Positions 1-13,176 of a stretch of DNA of 64,000 nt are shown piece after piece. Made by a program: the position numbers and the translations under genes. Under the pieces are notes generated by a model. That model worked only from the letters and a program-made list of their open reading frames with translations, did no database searches and was not told the DNA's origin. The stretch's first letter is position 1; each line of letters starts with the position of its first letter. The DNA is from Haliotis asinina (taxonomy: Eukaryota; Mollusca; Gastropoda; Lepetellida; Haliotidae), in assembly GCF_037392515.1 (NCBI RefSeq), contig NC_090283.1, positions 18,384,501 to 18,448,500 of the forward strand, written 5' to 3'.

Positions 1-1084
1 TCCGTTAATAATGATGCAAAAGTCATCAAAATAATCTACACAAATAGGAGAATATGGGAATCTAACAACTATGTATCGGATATTGCCATCCAAATCGCTT
101 TCTCATGTGGTACATAGGTATCTTTCCATATAAACTGTGAAACTACCAAAAGGTATCCGCTCACATTGGGGAACTTTGGTTCTCTATGTACAAAACAACG
201 AAAATATACTGTCCGTATTCACAGCAAATTCTCTGTGATCTGAGTTACATTGACTTGATGTAAAGCATAGCCCCTTATCTTTATACGTGCATCAGCTCCC
301 TGTCGACGTTTGACGTCATTGAGAATCCATTTTTGACATTTATTGTGGGCCATTTTTAATATTGAGCGTATAACGTTGTGCATTAACACATAAATCCATT
401 TCATATACACTTATGTCGTTCTGACATAAGGCTGTATTTTCTTCGCTCACACTTTTCGTAAAGATGATAAATGAAACAAAATCGTAGCAGAGTGTTTTTA
501 TTGGTACACGATGAAAACCGGAGAAATTTACTGATTTTTAACGCACTTAAAAGTTTTGGACAACATTTAGCAGTATCTATTTCTCAAACCCCTGAGGTTG
601 TCTCAGTTATAGTTATACGAACGGATAGGAAATTGAATATTCTACATTTCTGTGTAATTGTGTAGCCGTACGCAGATCCAGGACCAAGCTAGCGCAATTC
701 TCGCACACCGTTCACTTTTCAAACCTTACGAAAATGTGCGCCTGAAAAAAGATTCGACATCCACGGGGTTAAGGTTACGGCTAAGGTTGGAGTCTGAGTT
801 AAGGTTGCCCTAAGGTTGTTTTGTGCAACGGGCGTATCGTTTTGTTAAGGTGATCGTAAATCTAATCTTAGTGCTTAAGGTTGATCTTAGCTAAGGTTCT
901 TTTGAACAACGGAACACTGGTCAGGCGGTTTCATTACAGGAGCAGGAGTGCATATTTTCATCCTAATAAGTCAGCTTTTGTTGGCGATTGGAGACGTACA
1001 CAGGTAGAGATGTAGGCGATTAGAGACTAAACCGTGTGACATTTGTGTTGGTTAAAATACATGTATGTAATGTAGGAAAAGTGG
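1..1084. other. Unassigned AT-rich sequence
   Basis: No coding region, RNA gene or repeat that I recognise. The open frames here are short and show no family motif. One palindromic CRE octamer (TGACGTCA) lies at 311-318. Between about 770 and 900 there is a loose cluster of 'aaggtt' words (ctaaggttgg, ttaaggttgc, cttaaggttg), suggesting a degenerate short-period repeat. Confidence 0.5.
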
Positions 1085-1243
1085 TTGTAACTTTTTGTCA
1101 TTGTAACCCAGCCGCGCAGATCCATGGTCACGCTGTTGATCACTAGATTATCTGGTTCAGACTCAGATATGTGCAGACCACCGCCATATAGTTTGACTGT
1201 TGCCGAGTGTGGTGTTAAACTAAATTCACTCAATCACTTACCT
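1085..1243 (+). repeat. ACTC-tailed gastropod SINE, truncated
   Basis: This copy carries the second half of the SINE family: the blocks around 'ctgttgatcactagatta', 'cagaccaccgccatata' and 'gtgttaaactaaa', ending in a short 'ttcactcaatcactt' tail. The head block (acccgtgaagg...) is missing, so it is a 5'-truncated insertion. Coordinates were set by comparison with the full copies at 23553, 33761 and 9653. Confidence 0.8.
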
Positions 1244-1278
1244 ATAATGACAGCAAGACCCACTGGTTGATAAGATGT

Positions 1279-1353
1279 GAGTGCGCGCGCGCGCGCGCGT
1301 GTGTGTGTGTGATAGAGAGAGGAGAGAGTGAGAGAGAGAGAGAGTGTGTGTGT
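1279..1353. repeat. Compound (GC)n(GT)n(GA)n microsatellite
   Basis: Alternating GC passes into GT, then interrupted GA runs, then GT again. Alternating purine-pyrimidine GC/GT is the classical composition for Z-DNA formation. The open frames across it (ARARAR, SLSLSL) are microsatellite artefacts. Confidence 0.9.
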
Positions 1354-1537
1354 GAGCAGAGTCCAGTCGAAATAGACAAAAGTCAGCTCACCACCAATCA
1401 GAGACAAAGAAACACCACTCAGCGACAAAGTGGGGTCACCTAGTCTGAATACCTTTACGTGCTTTCTACAGTGTTTCAGTGGGATAATTAGAGAGAACCA
1501 TCACGTTATGCGGTCAAAAGAAATGAAGCAAAACTCT

Positions 1538-1599
1538 GTCACTTCCTTCTAAAGAGGTCACTTCCTTCTAAAGAGGTCACTTCCTTCTAAAGAGGTCAC
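1538..1599. repeat. 19-bp tandem repeat, three units
   Basis: Three identical copies of gtcacttccttctaaagag followed by a partial fourth (gtcacgcc). The perfect identity suggests recent expansion or slippage. Confidence 0.95.
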
Positions 1600-1776
1600 G
1601 CCTCATAAGACAAGATCAGTGGGAAACCTCACATACGTTTATGAAATTTGCACATAGGAAGAATTTGTCGTAAAAAACACTAAAATGACAGCAGTTTTAT
1701 GCACAGTTATTTGTTTCCGTTACTGTCAGTGTGCAGTAAACGTAACTTTAAACAAGAACATAAATCGAATAAAGTG

Positions 1777-1878
1777 AAATTAAGACTGCGAATCCTCATA
1801 GTTGTACTTTGGCAATTAATATTGAAATGTTAAGTCTCAGAACTTTATTCAACCTAGGATAAAAGTTGTTTAAGAAAC
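1777..1878 (+). repeat. Dispersed repeat, copy 1 of an inverted pair
   Basis: This stretch matches the reverse complement of about 6461-6562 with some divergence. Shared blocks are 'gcgaatcctcatag', 'aatattaagtc' type words and 'ataaaagttgttta'. The superfamily is unknown. The flanks do not show an obvious terminal inverted repeat joining the two into one element. Confidence 0.7.
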
Positions 1879-1879
1879 G

Positions 1880-4800
1880 ATCATAGTTTCAAATCACTTT
1901 ATTTGTTTGTATTACGAGGGAGTATGAACATTAAATGAAACACCGAGTAAAGTCGGAATGGTTTACGCTCATAACCTACCGGACGTACATTGTTTCTCTG
2001 TTCCAACTACTGCACTAACCCCCTTGTAATACAAACCAATGTATGATCGATTGTTAATCCTCTCAATGCTACCGTCGAACCCATTCGACAGGAGTGCAGG
2101 ATAATGACATCTCCAAATAAAACTTGCAATAATTATTGAACGAGTCGGATTTACGTGTCATGGAATGTGCTAATTCTCACCTTTTTAAATATGTAATGTT
2201 CAATACGTTTATATACCTTAAAACGAAACGCCCGCGAATTAAAAATGAGATCGCCGAATTTCTCGGCACGCAGTCGAAAATAACGGCCATTGTTGACTTC
2301 CAGCGCACCACGCCGTGTGGTACCCAGTCTAATATTTTCTTCATAATGAAATATTTTTTGATAGTTTAGTCGATATTTTTTGTTCCTTGACGAAGAGAAA
2401 GCTCATAAGTTTCCCATTTTCTAAAAATTAGTAACTTTCGGCTCAAATAAATATAAACAAAACCAATCTCAATGTTATATCATCGATTGGACGAATAGAA
2501 ACGATCATGGCAACGGCGGTAAACAAACAACTCCACATGTATCGTGATGCCGAAGAAAATGTGCCATCCATTTGACATATCCAATTATTTTATCTGGAAT
2601 TAATTACACGGTGTGAATAGGTAAATGTTATTGCCTCTGCACAGAAATTACCAGATTTAGCGATTTTATTTTGATTTGGTTTGATAAACCTTCCAACATT
2701 CACAAAGTTGACAGCCGTTGGTGACCCGAAAGGGCGTGGCCAAACTCGCGGTCTTTCTAAGTGACAAGATACGAAGGATGTTTGAAAATATGCGTTCATA
2801 AGCAGAATCTGAACACATATACATTGAAAGAAAACGACTCAATACCTATATAATGCAGATCATGAAACAGTATCACAATACTTGTAATTGTACCCACCCT
2901 TGATGAAACCGGAAGCACGTACACGGCATGGCACTCGTGAAAGTAAAATGTGAACGAGTTGGAAAACGACCATTGATACATTTTCTAAACTGATTCAAAT
3001 TCCCGTAAGATCCATACTATACACCAGAATTACCTTTCAGTCATCCTCAATCATTTACTGTTAGTTGTGTTCAATAGCAGTTGTCATTTGTTGCTTGTGT
3101 TGTAGTATTTCTCCTGAAGTTAGCCGTTGATGTGTTGATCTTTAGTTTAGCAAATCCGAAGTCGATGATTTTCGCGGTCTATTTTTTTCAAAGAATGTTC
3201 TGACACGGGGAGACATATAAATTGTCAGTGTGTCGTAACAATAACAGAATATTCTTCTGTGTATATCGTTACAAGAAGTACAATTTTGATGATTGAAGAT
3301 GTCATAAAAAAAATCATTTTTCCTTTTGCAGAAACGAACGAAACCAGAGCTAGTGAGAGAATGTAACGTACAGTAAATGTATTTCATAAAAGTTAATTAC
3401 TGCTTAGAAAACAACTGTCATCGTCTTTGTGAATCAGTATTTATTTTAGACATTAAAACAGCTAAACATCACATCTTTTGTTCACGAATTTGGAGCAAAA
3501 TTGAAATTATTTTGTTACTCCAAACAGCAGAGCTTTCGGAGTTAATTCTGACTAGTATAATGCAGGTAATGTTTCAGATCAAATTGTTTGACGTGTGTGC
3601 ATATTTGTATAAAAAAATCATGTCATGTGGCTCAGTCCGTGGTTCCATACAGCTTTTAGATATTGCACTAGTGCAATCTGAACTGCAAAATGTACCTCAT
3701 GTTTATGGCCATACTTTTTACCTACTTGCAGTGTCTATGTTCATGTTTTACTGTTAAAACAGACTTCATCTGGGAAACAGACTGATGATCCAAACTCTTG
3801 GAGCAGTGATTACACTGACAGTGATCGAAAGACAGACTCATTTTTTTCTTGTGATGAAATTTCATGAAGTAATATGAAATGATCGTACCAGATCTAGAAT
3901 AATTTTGTTGTAGTGATGTTTTGAATATGGAATATCAAAACTACAAGTGACAGATAATTAAGTGTTGAGTAGGAGGTGCAACCTATGTTAGTCTTTGGCA
4001 TCAAGGTAATCATGTGGTGGCAAGTAAATTTCTTTTTTCCTAATACTGGGCTCTGCAGCGAGTGGTTTTTGTTGTCCAGTTTGGAGCTATTCTTTAAGAT
4101 TTCAATTTGGATTTTTTTCATTGCCATGTGTATATGGCAAAGACATATATATCAAATGCTTCCAGATCTTTAACGGAAGACTGCTCAGTCCTTAGCATTT
4201 TGTTATTCAAGGAAGACTGTTCTTCATGTTTCTTGTTTCATGATGGTTTAGGCTATTGAACACTAAATAATTGGAGTATATCACCATCAGACACTTCAGC
4301 AAACAGAAACAATCCTTGAAAGTTCATTAGACCCATTTCATATTGTGACATTGTTCCTAAACCCAGGAAAAGACAATAAGGTAGAATAATATATATTTAC
4401 AGAATATGAAGCCTGTTTACTTTCACCAGAGACAATATAACTTCTTATATGTATATGGTTTCTTTTTTATCAAATGATAACATTTTCTGATAAATTTACA
4501 TGTACTGTTACTTCAACAACAAAATTGACATTATTTGTCACATGCGATTCAAAATAATTCAGCAAACAAAGTGGTACTGTTGAAAACAAAAATAACTCAT
4601 CACCCATTTGTATTTGATGTACATTTTGGCACGATATTATGAAGAAATAAAATACACAAAATAATTTGTAACATCTATCCATATATTTTATGGCATATAT
4701 GTAGTTGTAATAAAAAATTGTGCAAAACTGTCAGCTTTCCACATTACTGAAAGACATTAATTAAAATTTGGTTATTTACACCTTGCTAATGCATTGACAG

Positions 4801-6460
4801 ATTTTAAGTGTCTTTGCCCTTGTCTATTTGAGAGAGAAAAATAATTGTCATCTTATTAATATCATTTAACATATTAAAGTATATGAAAAGATTTAAAATT
4901 TGTAACCAGTTATGAAACATAAAGCATTGACAAATCTATCGTAATTATTCATCAAGAACGTTAATTCATTGCATAAAATTATGAATGTAATTCAACTTGT
5001 TCTAAAGTGAGACATATAATTTCCCCAATCATGTAATACGAACGCAATTTTTATCAAATCATCTCCGATTTCATGTGAAACTATAACTGAAAATATATTT
5101 TTGTTTATAAAACATGTATACTGCAGTTCTTACTACACTACATCGTCATAAAAAGAAAAGCATGAATGTTATTTTGAAACACAAATGCCACGCCCATATC
5201 CGCGCACCTGTTGTTGAGAATGATGTTTGTACACGTTTCTGTGTTGGACCATGTGAAAAAAAGAATATGGGATCAACATGCATCACAATTATATCTTTGC
5301 TATCTTTATATTCAGTGGACAATAAAGTAATGTGCCTAATATGAACACAAATTCAAATAAAAGATACTGAAAAACTTGCATCTGCAGTGTTGATCGACTA
5401 CTGTTTCCGGGTCACGGGAGCATACAAGGTCAAACTGGTTCGGCTATGTGCGAATTATATAGTCAAAAATACACCAAGAAAATTCTATGAGCTCTGATTA
5501 ATCACTTTAAACAGTTATTTGTGCTAAATTCAGACGAAATATCTCCAACTTTTCTGTTCATATTCAATAGCGAATGAATTTCATCAGGCAATCCCCGTCT
5601 GTGACGTCACATCCGGTGACCTTTGCACTTACTAGAAAACAAGTTAGAGTTCACGATCTTAATTTTCGTCCGTCTTTCGTCATACTAAACGGAAAATGAT
5701 ACATGGAACACTTGTAGAATGAGAAATTATCCCTCTTTCACCAGGTCTTACACAGAAGAGTTCTGTAATCTTTCTTCTGACCAAACAAGCTATATTTTAT
5801 GTAGGAGTTCGACGAAGCGCGCCATGTTTATTTTTTAGTATGCGTAACACGATTTAACACCGGCTTTTTGTGGGTTTGTGCAAAAATTAATGAACCATAA
5901 AACTTGATATTTGCACTCATGAATGCTTATGAATCATGTATTTTATTCTGCTATTTTCATTACATGACACGTTTAAATAAACGTAATAGTGCCATTTCAG
6001 TAAGACCTGTCATGACATCGAAAATGTTATTTGTTTACGACGAACGTTTTCGATTATTTTTTTTTCAGAATTATTTTTTAATTTGTCGTCGCGCGGATAT
6101 TTGCCAATACAAATATACGAAATTAAAGTCAGATACTTATGAAATATCAGTAGTAAGAATATTGAAATCGGTTTGCGATAACAATTCGCAAACGGTTCCT
6201 AGTATAAAACGCATCCGGCTACCAATCGAGTAATTCAGGTAAATTCAGGAAAATTTACTATATTTATGTTTGTCTTGTAATTAATATCTGTACGTTTGAA
6301 ATTATCTGGATATTTTTTGATAATAATGTTTATTTTTGTATGTAGTATTAATGAGCTGAATATTTTTTCAGTTGTCCCTTATTTAGTGACGCACTGAGTG
6401 TTTGAAATCACCCACCCTCTTATTAACGCCTTACGCTGAAATTAATTCAGCAGGCTAAAG
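1880..6460. other. Long unassigned non-coding stretch
   Basis: I find no recognisable gene, transposon protein or SINE here. The longest frame (126 codons at 3377-3757, plus strand) has no family motif, biased-AT codons and no supporting splice context, so I do not annotate it. A CRE octamer is at 5602-5609, next to a CCGG-containing word (cacatccggtgacc). The sequence could be intron or intergenic DNA. Confidence 0.5.
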
Positions 6461-6562
6461 GTTAAACAACTTTTATCATAACTTAAGTAAAATCCGGGAC
6501 TTAATATTCATTTGGCAAGCTAAACCTATGAGGATTCGCAATCTGAATTTCTCTTTGTTTGG
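6461..6562 (-). repeat. Dispersed repeat, copy 2 of an inverted pair
   Basis: Reverse-complement match of 1777-1878. Word-level identity is high at 'aaacaacttttat' and 'ctatgaggattcgca', with substitutions and small indels between. Being about 4.6 kb from its partner and inverted, it could form a loop-stem in RNA, but it may simply be two insertions of one family. Confidence 0.7.
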
Positions 6563-7660
6563 ATAAGTTTTGTTGTTGTAAGTGAAATTCATGGGCACGT
6601 TTTCACTGCAAACAGACTATAGCATATTTCAGTCAATCCAATATAATAAAGGGGAGTTACTCTAAATATCTGAGATAAAATGAATCACGTAAAGGCGGTG
6701 TAGATATATGTTTATAGGAACAGTTTATAATTTAAAGCAAGGGGTGGGGGTGATGGTGACTTTAATGGAGAAGCACGACCCCCTTCATACTTCGTAACAT
6801 CGATCGACACCCCCTCCCCTCCCCTCCACTACTAATGCTCCCTTGTAGGTCACAGCTGGCAAGCTAATTTGAATTACATATTAAAACGAGAATGTCATTT
6901 TTTGGTCAATCAAAGTCTACCTAGCTGCAAAGACATCTGTCAGTATACCGATTTTATGACGCCATGTGTGACTAAACGAATTTGTGTCGAAAATAAGCAG
7001 CCAGCCAGCTCTTTGTCAAGAACTGCGTAACTGAATATATAGCGTACGTGGCCCTACAATGTTACTGAAAACGGAAGAAATGTTACCTCGTGACAAGACT
7101 GAACAAAGGCAGGCAGTATTGTCAAAAGTAGGTCTGAATCACTAAATGGAGACAGAATATTGACACGTCTAAAACCGAGTCATTATTCTAACACCACATG
7201 TTGTGATCGAGGCGTGGCTATATTATAACGGATATTTTTCAGATGCAATATTCTATGTCAATATTGACCGTGGTTGCTGTATGTATGTTACTGGTGTGAT
7301 GGTCAGGCAGTAACGAATGACACTCATGTGCTGAAGAAGATTAAGGAACAGCAGCAGACTGAGACGCATACCATTCTAGGGGCACGTAAGTCCCAATACT
7401 TTAAACGTAAATTTAAACTTACTTTTCTTGAACGCAGTAGTTTTGTGATTTTTGTTTTGGCTAAATCTTCCTACAGTCGCCAACGTCTGAAGGTGTAAAT
7501 CTAGCTAAGCTCCATGTGAGTAGCTTAAGTGCTGAACGTTTCCAGGTAGGAAAGAAAGTTACAGTGATCTGTTTGATTGGCATTTTAGAAGTTGATTAAT
7601 AACAGAAAACGTAGAATACTTATGGATAACAACTTCTTTATTTCTATGATGCGACAGATT
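6563..7660. other. Unassigned sequence
   Basis: No gene or known repeat seen. A pyrimidine-rich patch (acaccccctcccctcccctcc) lies near 6810-6830. The open frame at 7274-7498 has no recognisable motif. Confidence 0.4.
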
Positions 7661-7661
7661 A

Positions 7662-8390
7662 CTTAAGTTGCCCTGTGATTGTCCGTTACGATTATTCGAT
7701 TGCTTATTTGTCCCTGTTCTCCTTTATGGGTCTGAATTCTGGGGCTTTGGTAATAATTCGTGGGGAGAAAATATTCACTTAAAATTTCTAAAGGAACTTC
7801 TCTCATTAATGAAAAGCACCCCCTCATTCATGGTTTATGGAGACCTGGGGAGATACCCGATGGAAACAAATTAAATCACGAATGCCTCTCTTTTGGGGAA
7901 CACTCGTTTCAGGAAAGGCCTCTAAATTTTCCCTCCATGTTTATAAATTACTATATAATGATACAACCCGTAATATATCTAGCTATAAATGGATTGCCTG
8001 TATTAAGGACAAAACTGGAATGAGCTATATTTGGGCTACACAGGCATGTCCAATTAAAAATCATCTTAAAGCACTTGCAGTAAACAGACTTAAGGACATC
8101 AATATACAGGCCTGGATTTCACAGAAACTTCTTCAAGAGGCGCTATCTATAATATCCTTAAAAACTCTGAATTCAAATATGAAGCCTATCTGAATCTATT
8201 ACATCATAATAATCGGAGGGCGTTACTTAATTTCAGAACTTGAAACCATTATCTTCCAAATGAAACCGGACAATATGACTAAAACCCCGAGGTATGAAAG
8301 ATTATGTACTCTCTGTAATACCAAAGATAATGCTCACTTTTTGTTTATCTTCCCTACTTTGACCCAAGAAAGAAAAAAAATATAGTAACA
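7662..8390 (+). pseudogene. Non-LTR retrotransposon RT C-terminal domain, decayed
   Basis: The conceptual translation, read across at least two frames, shows the post-RT C-terminal region shared by many invertebrate non-LTR elements. The motifs are FVPVLLYGSEFWGF near 7700, then FLKELLSLMKSTPSFMVYG and GRYP, followed by a second block in another frame with YKLLYND, SYKWIACI, MSYIWATQACP and VNRLKDINIQAW (7900-8125), and finally a weak FRT..N..LPNETG stretch near 8235-8275. In intact relatives these blocks are one continuous frame, so this copy has frameshifts and stops. No poly(A) or microsatellite 3' tail could be fixed with certainty. It is a dead 5'-truncated copy; the clade is not assigned. 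Confidence 0.75.
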
Positions 8391-8461
8391 GCTACTTCTG
8401 TAGAAACCCAAATGTGCACAAAATGAACCAACTATTTCGCTCAAACAAACTAGGAACAGTC

Positions 8462-8513
8462 AGTTAATTAGCAATATTCTGCAACATAGTTAATTAGCAA
8501 TATTCTGCAACAC
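8462..8513. repeat. Two-unit direct repeat
   Basis: The word 'agttaattagcaatattctg' followed by 'caaca' occurs twice in immediate tandem. Confidence 0.9.
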
Positions 8514-8710
8514 AGTAATATCTCGTTATAAGAAATGCCACCACAAAAGATAACCGATAACACACGAATGTATAATCGTTTATTAACTGGTTAAATGAAT
8601 GTACATACGGCTCAAGCCTGAAATCAAGCGATATGCATATATATGTCCATTTTATGTTTTACAACTGTATTTAAGTAATATACCGTTTTCAAGCAAAAGA
8701 AAGTCACAGG

Positions 8711-8985
8711 AAAAAGTCACTGGAAATGTATTCACGGATAAAAAGTCACTGGAAATGTATTCACGGATAAAAAGTCACTGGAAATGTATTCACGGATAAA
8801 AAGTCACTGGAAATGTATTCACGGATAAAAAGTCACTGGAAATGTATTCACGGATAAAAAGTCACTGGAAATGTAGTCACGGATAAAAAGTCACTGGAAA
8901 TGTAGTCACGGATAAAAAGTCACTGGAAATGTAGTCATGGATATATAGTCACTGGAAATGTAGTCATGGATATATAGTCACAATA
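8711..8985. repeat. 29-bp minisatellite, about 9.5 units
   Basis: Unit of 29 bp built from 'aaaaagtcactgg', 'aaatgta' and 'ttcacggat'. Units start at 8711, 8740, 8769 and so on. The first units carry 'tattcacgg', the middle ones 'tagtcacgg' and the last two 'tagtcatgg...tatatagtca', so variants are ordered along the array as expected from stepwise tandem duplication. There are no spacers between units. The unit is not a multiple of three, so the overlapping open frame is incidental. Confidence 0.95.
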
Positions 8986-9404
8986 CAAACATTATGCTAG
9001 TAAATTAACATATTATATACTGGTGGGTTGTAAAATGTCTCAATTGTTATGACAGCTTCTTTTTCAGACATGACAGCATACTTAACGAAGGGGGAGGGGC
9101 ACTTTGCTGCCTACTGTGAAAACATTGAGGTTAGGTACATGTACTTACTGTTAATCTTAATAAGCTTAGGTCTGTTACTACTGGAGGAGTATTAAGTGTA
9201 TACACTTCTGTTTTCTTCTCCAAATAATATGAGAAGGAACAAACTTGGTATAGGTATGTATGTTTACCCATGGATATCACATTTGTATCATGGAACCACC
9301 CTTCTGTCTGGAGAGTTGTAGTATGGTTCAAGAAAGGCCAGGTTACAGAAAGAACAATGATTACTCAAGACGTTGTGGACAATCAACCCGAGAAGAAAGT
9401 AAAG

Positions 9405-9558
9405 ACCATATATGTCATATTTGGGATTTCACTTTCTTAGTAAAGTACAAATTCTAGTACTTTTTTTGTTTGAGTCCCATCCGGGATTCGAACCCGCACC
9501 TTCAGAGTCAGGCACCTAATAGCCAGCACACAAAGTCAGCCGCCTAGCCCGCTCAGGG
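9405..9558 (-). repeat. tRNA-derived SINE (second family), near full length
   Basis: On the minus strand the sequence begins ccctgagcgggctaggcgg, reads through a Pol III B-box-like ggttcgaatcc, and continues to a tRNA-unrelated tail ending near 'gaaatcccaaatatgacata'. The same tail recurs on the plus strand at 17935-18014. The A-box is only approximate. The combination of a tRNA-like head and a family-specific tail is typical of tRNA-derived SINEs. No convincing target-site duplication was found. Confidence 0.65.
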
Positions 9559-9641
9559 ATTCTTCAGAGCTTGTGCAGGGACCGAGTAAACAGGAGCAAA
9601 TCTATCCCAGAGTTCCTGTGTGGGGCTGGATGGAACATTCG

Positions 9642-9921
9642 ATTTCACAAAGTAAGTGAGTTTACTTTTCCGCAGTACGCCGTAATATTCCAGTTATGTG
9701 GCGGCGGTCTGTAAATACTCGAGTCTGGACCAGGCAGTCCAGTGATCAACGGCATATACATCAATTTGCACAATGTGGGAACCGATGACGTGTCAACCAG
9801 TCAGCCAGGTCAACGAGCCTGACCACCCGATCCCGTTAGTCGCCCCTTATGAAAAGCATGGCAAGCATAGGTTGCTGAAAACCTGTTCTACCTCGGGACC
9901 TTCACGGTCCATTTCACAAAG
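9642..9921 (-). repeat. Full-length ACTC-tailed SINE with target-site duplication
   Basis: The SINE body (9653-9910) reads, on the minus strand, from the accgtgaaggtcc-like head through 'cgatcgggtggtcaggctcg'-like words and the 'cagaccgccgccacataact' block to a short actcactt tail. It is flanked by the perfect 11-bp direct repeat atttcacaaag at 9642-9652 and 9911-9921. This duplication is direct evidence of retrotransposition by target-primed integration and fixes the element's boundaries. The copy gives a reference length of about 258 bp for the family. Confidence 0.92.
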
Positions 9922-11047
<1,126 letters not shown>

Positions 11048-11339
11048 GATTCATATGACTTGCAATCCAGTTTACTTCCTTGCTTGTGTAAGGTACCTTT
11101 AATCGATTAAGTTAATCCCTACTCAAGTCCAATTAGTAATTTATTACCTATCAATTAAGAGGTGTGAACAGCACAATGTCAGTAATGGGATTCACGGAAA
11201 TCGCGCTGTCAGAATTGGACTAGTTCAGAGATGTGATAATCTCACTGCCAGAAACGGGACAGCCAGAAATGGGACTAAATCTTCTCAAACTGTGACTTTT
11301 TATTCGTGACGTTTTTCCTGTGACTTTCTTTCCGATGAC
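11048..11339. other. Unassigned sequence with short repeated words
   Basis: Contains loosely repeated 'tcagaattggac', 'ccagaaacgggacagccagaaatgggac' words. No coding potential recognised. Confidence 0.4.
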
Positions 11340-11556
11340 CTGGTGATCTACCTTCAGCTGTTCGTTGTCTATAGCCCGTTTTCATATCGTATTGTCCTCT
11401 GTAGTTAGACTGGTTTACATTTGATTGCTAGTTTTAAATTTATATCTGTGATAGTCTGGTTGTTATGCTGTCCTTCGTTGACAGATGTTGGCAAATTCCC
11501 GATGTGGCTGAAATATTACCGATGTGACTTTAAATCTTAACTCACCCACTCACTCA
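11340..11556 (+). repeat. Third repeat family (ACTC-tailed, non-SINE-I), copy
   Basis: Reverse-complement relative of 19553-19760 and 37858-38060. Shared blocks include 'gatctaccttcagctgtt', 'ctagttttaaattt', 'gttgacag' and the terminal 'gatgtggctgaaatattacc' followed by a tail of 'ctcacccactcactcaac'. The (ACTC)n end is shared with the SINE-I family but the body differs. Probably another short non-autonomous retroelement. Confidence 0.7.
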
Positions 11557-12489
11557 ACATAACTGTGGCATTCTCGGTGACAGTAGAAAAGCATTTCGTC
11601 CACATTTAAAAACTCTGGGTGATTCATTAAAGATAATATATGTTCTGTGTTATCTCAAAATTCACAGACATACGTTTGACAGTTAATTGGCAGACACTGA
11701 ACTATAGAAGTTTAATTAGGGTAACACCTACAGGTAAAATGGAACAGTCCACCGTCTAGTGAGTAGAGTAGGGTAAATCTGAACAGGTTCGTTAATGAAA
11801 AGTTTGATTGCGTGTAACTATAATTTTGTCGTGATTAAATGAAAACATTTTGATTTTCAGTTGTTGAGAGAACTGCATTGCCATGTAACATATGATTAAT
11901 AACAATCAGCGTTCTAACTTTAACAGTACTTTCTAAGGAGTGTAACAGTTTAAGTCTTTGAAGATTCACGGAAGCAGGGATATATTGTGACGTCACTATG
12001 GCTGTCGGTTGTGTCTCGGTGACCTCCCGTGCAGGCCTGTGAATTTTTCTCCATTGGTGGAAATTGAAAGTGTACCTGCTGTTTTGAAAACCATGATCAT
12101 AAACACCAAGACCATATTAGTCGACTAGTGTACTTTTCATGAAAGGATGAACAGTGTTTAAGTCGAGTCTGGACAGCTTGTCTGCAAGCTGGGACTGATA
12201 TCTCTTTCCTTGTTCAGCGGCCCCATATATCATATCATGACAGGACAACGCGATCCGAGCTGTGGCAACGTTTCGTGAACTACATGCTGTCTGTTCAGGT
12301 GAGAAGCAACCGCAATACCTGGTAAATAAACTACATCCATATTGTTCACGAACTATATAAAAATATGTATGGTTGTACACCAAAACGACAACGAGACGAA
12401 GTGTTGACATCGCCCGAACAGATTGACGCCGATTATAAGCGCAGGTGTCAAGCGAACTCTGTATCAGATATATGTGATCAGTCTTTAAC
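11557..12489. other. Unassigned sequence
   Basis: No gene recognised. A CRE octamer TGACGTCA is at 11988-11995. The minus-strand open frame at 12117-12545 has no motif and overlaps the start of the ORF1 pseudogene, so it is treated as a shadow. Confidence 0.4.
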
Positions 12490-12606
12490 ATGTCAGAATC
12501 CGGGACATGGAACACTTCTATGAATATGGATACTTTTGCTGACAAACTTGTTCAGGCCTTTCAAAATGACAATGCATTGAAAGTCATAGGCTCAGTAGTA
12601 GCCGCG

Positions 12607-12607
12607 G

Positions 12608-12658
<51 letters not shown>

Positions 12659-12660
12659 TA
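12607..12660. repeat. (ATC)n microsatellite inside ORF1 pseudogene
   Basis: About 18 CAT/ATC units with one terminal ATT. It reads as poly-serine in the frame of the ORF1 pseudogene. Confidence 0.97.
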
Positions 12661-13125
12661 TTTCCGAGAAGAAATCGAATAGTTGTCAGACAAAACTCTG
12701 GAACTTGAGGGAGAGATTGATGACCTAAACTGTAAACGTAAGGAGAGAGGTACTGTTATTGAGACAGTAACAGATGTTAGACCGAAGTGAACAGTACTCT
12801 CGCAGAAATTACCTACGGTTTAGCGGTATCACTGATGCAGAGGGGAAAATCCGTTAGGATTATAGTTTCAAGGGCAAACACAATTGGGGTTAGTATAAGA
12901 GAATGTGACATTAACATCAGTCATAGCGTACCAGGGCGCCCCACCACTCCACAAGAAAGTCCACGCCCAGCGCTTGTGAGATTTGTAAGCAACGCCACTA
13001 GTACTATGCGTCTGCTATTTCAGTCCCGGTCAAAGCTGAAGAACGCAAGGGCACCAGGAAAACAAAGAGTCTTCATAAATGAAGTTTTAACTAATACACG
13101 AGCCCCTGTAGCTAGTGACGCACGC

Positions 13126-13176
13126 CAACTGATTAATGCAACATAAATGGCATCGTGTAATCACAACTGATTAATG
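13126..13176. mobile_element. 25-bp micro-insertion flanked by 13-bp target duplication
   Basis: The word caactgattaatg occurs at 13126-13138 and 13164-13176. Between them lie 25 bases ending in taaatggcatcgtgtaatca, a 20-mer also found at 18033-18052 immediately downstream of a SINE tail. Deleting the insert and one duplicate would make the surrounding ORF1 frame continuous. The structure is therefore best explained as an extremely 5'-truncated retro-insertion (inference). Confidence 0.65.

Noticed and set aside
3377..3757. 126-codon protein gene
   Set aside because: No family motif, strongly AT-driven composition, and no splice or promoter support; length is compatible with chance in this window.
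8711..8985. CRISPR array
   Set aside because: The 29-bp units are directly adjacent with no spacers, and the genome is animal, so it is a minisatellite.
12117..12545. 142-codon minus-strand gene
   Set aside because: No motif, and it overlaps the better-supported plus-strand ORF1 pseudogene.
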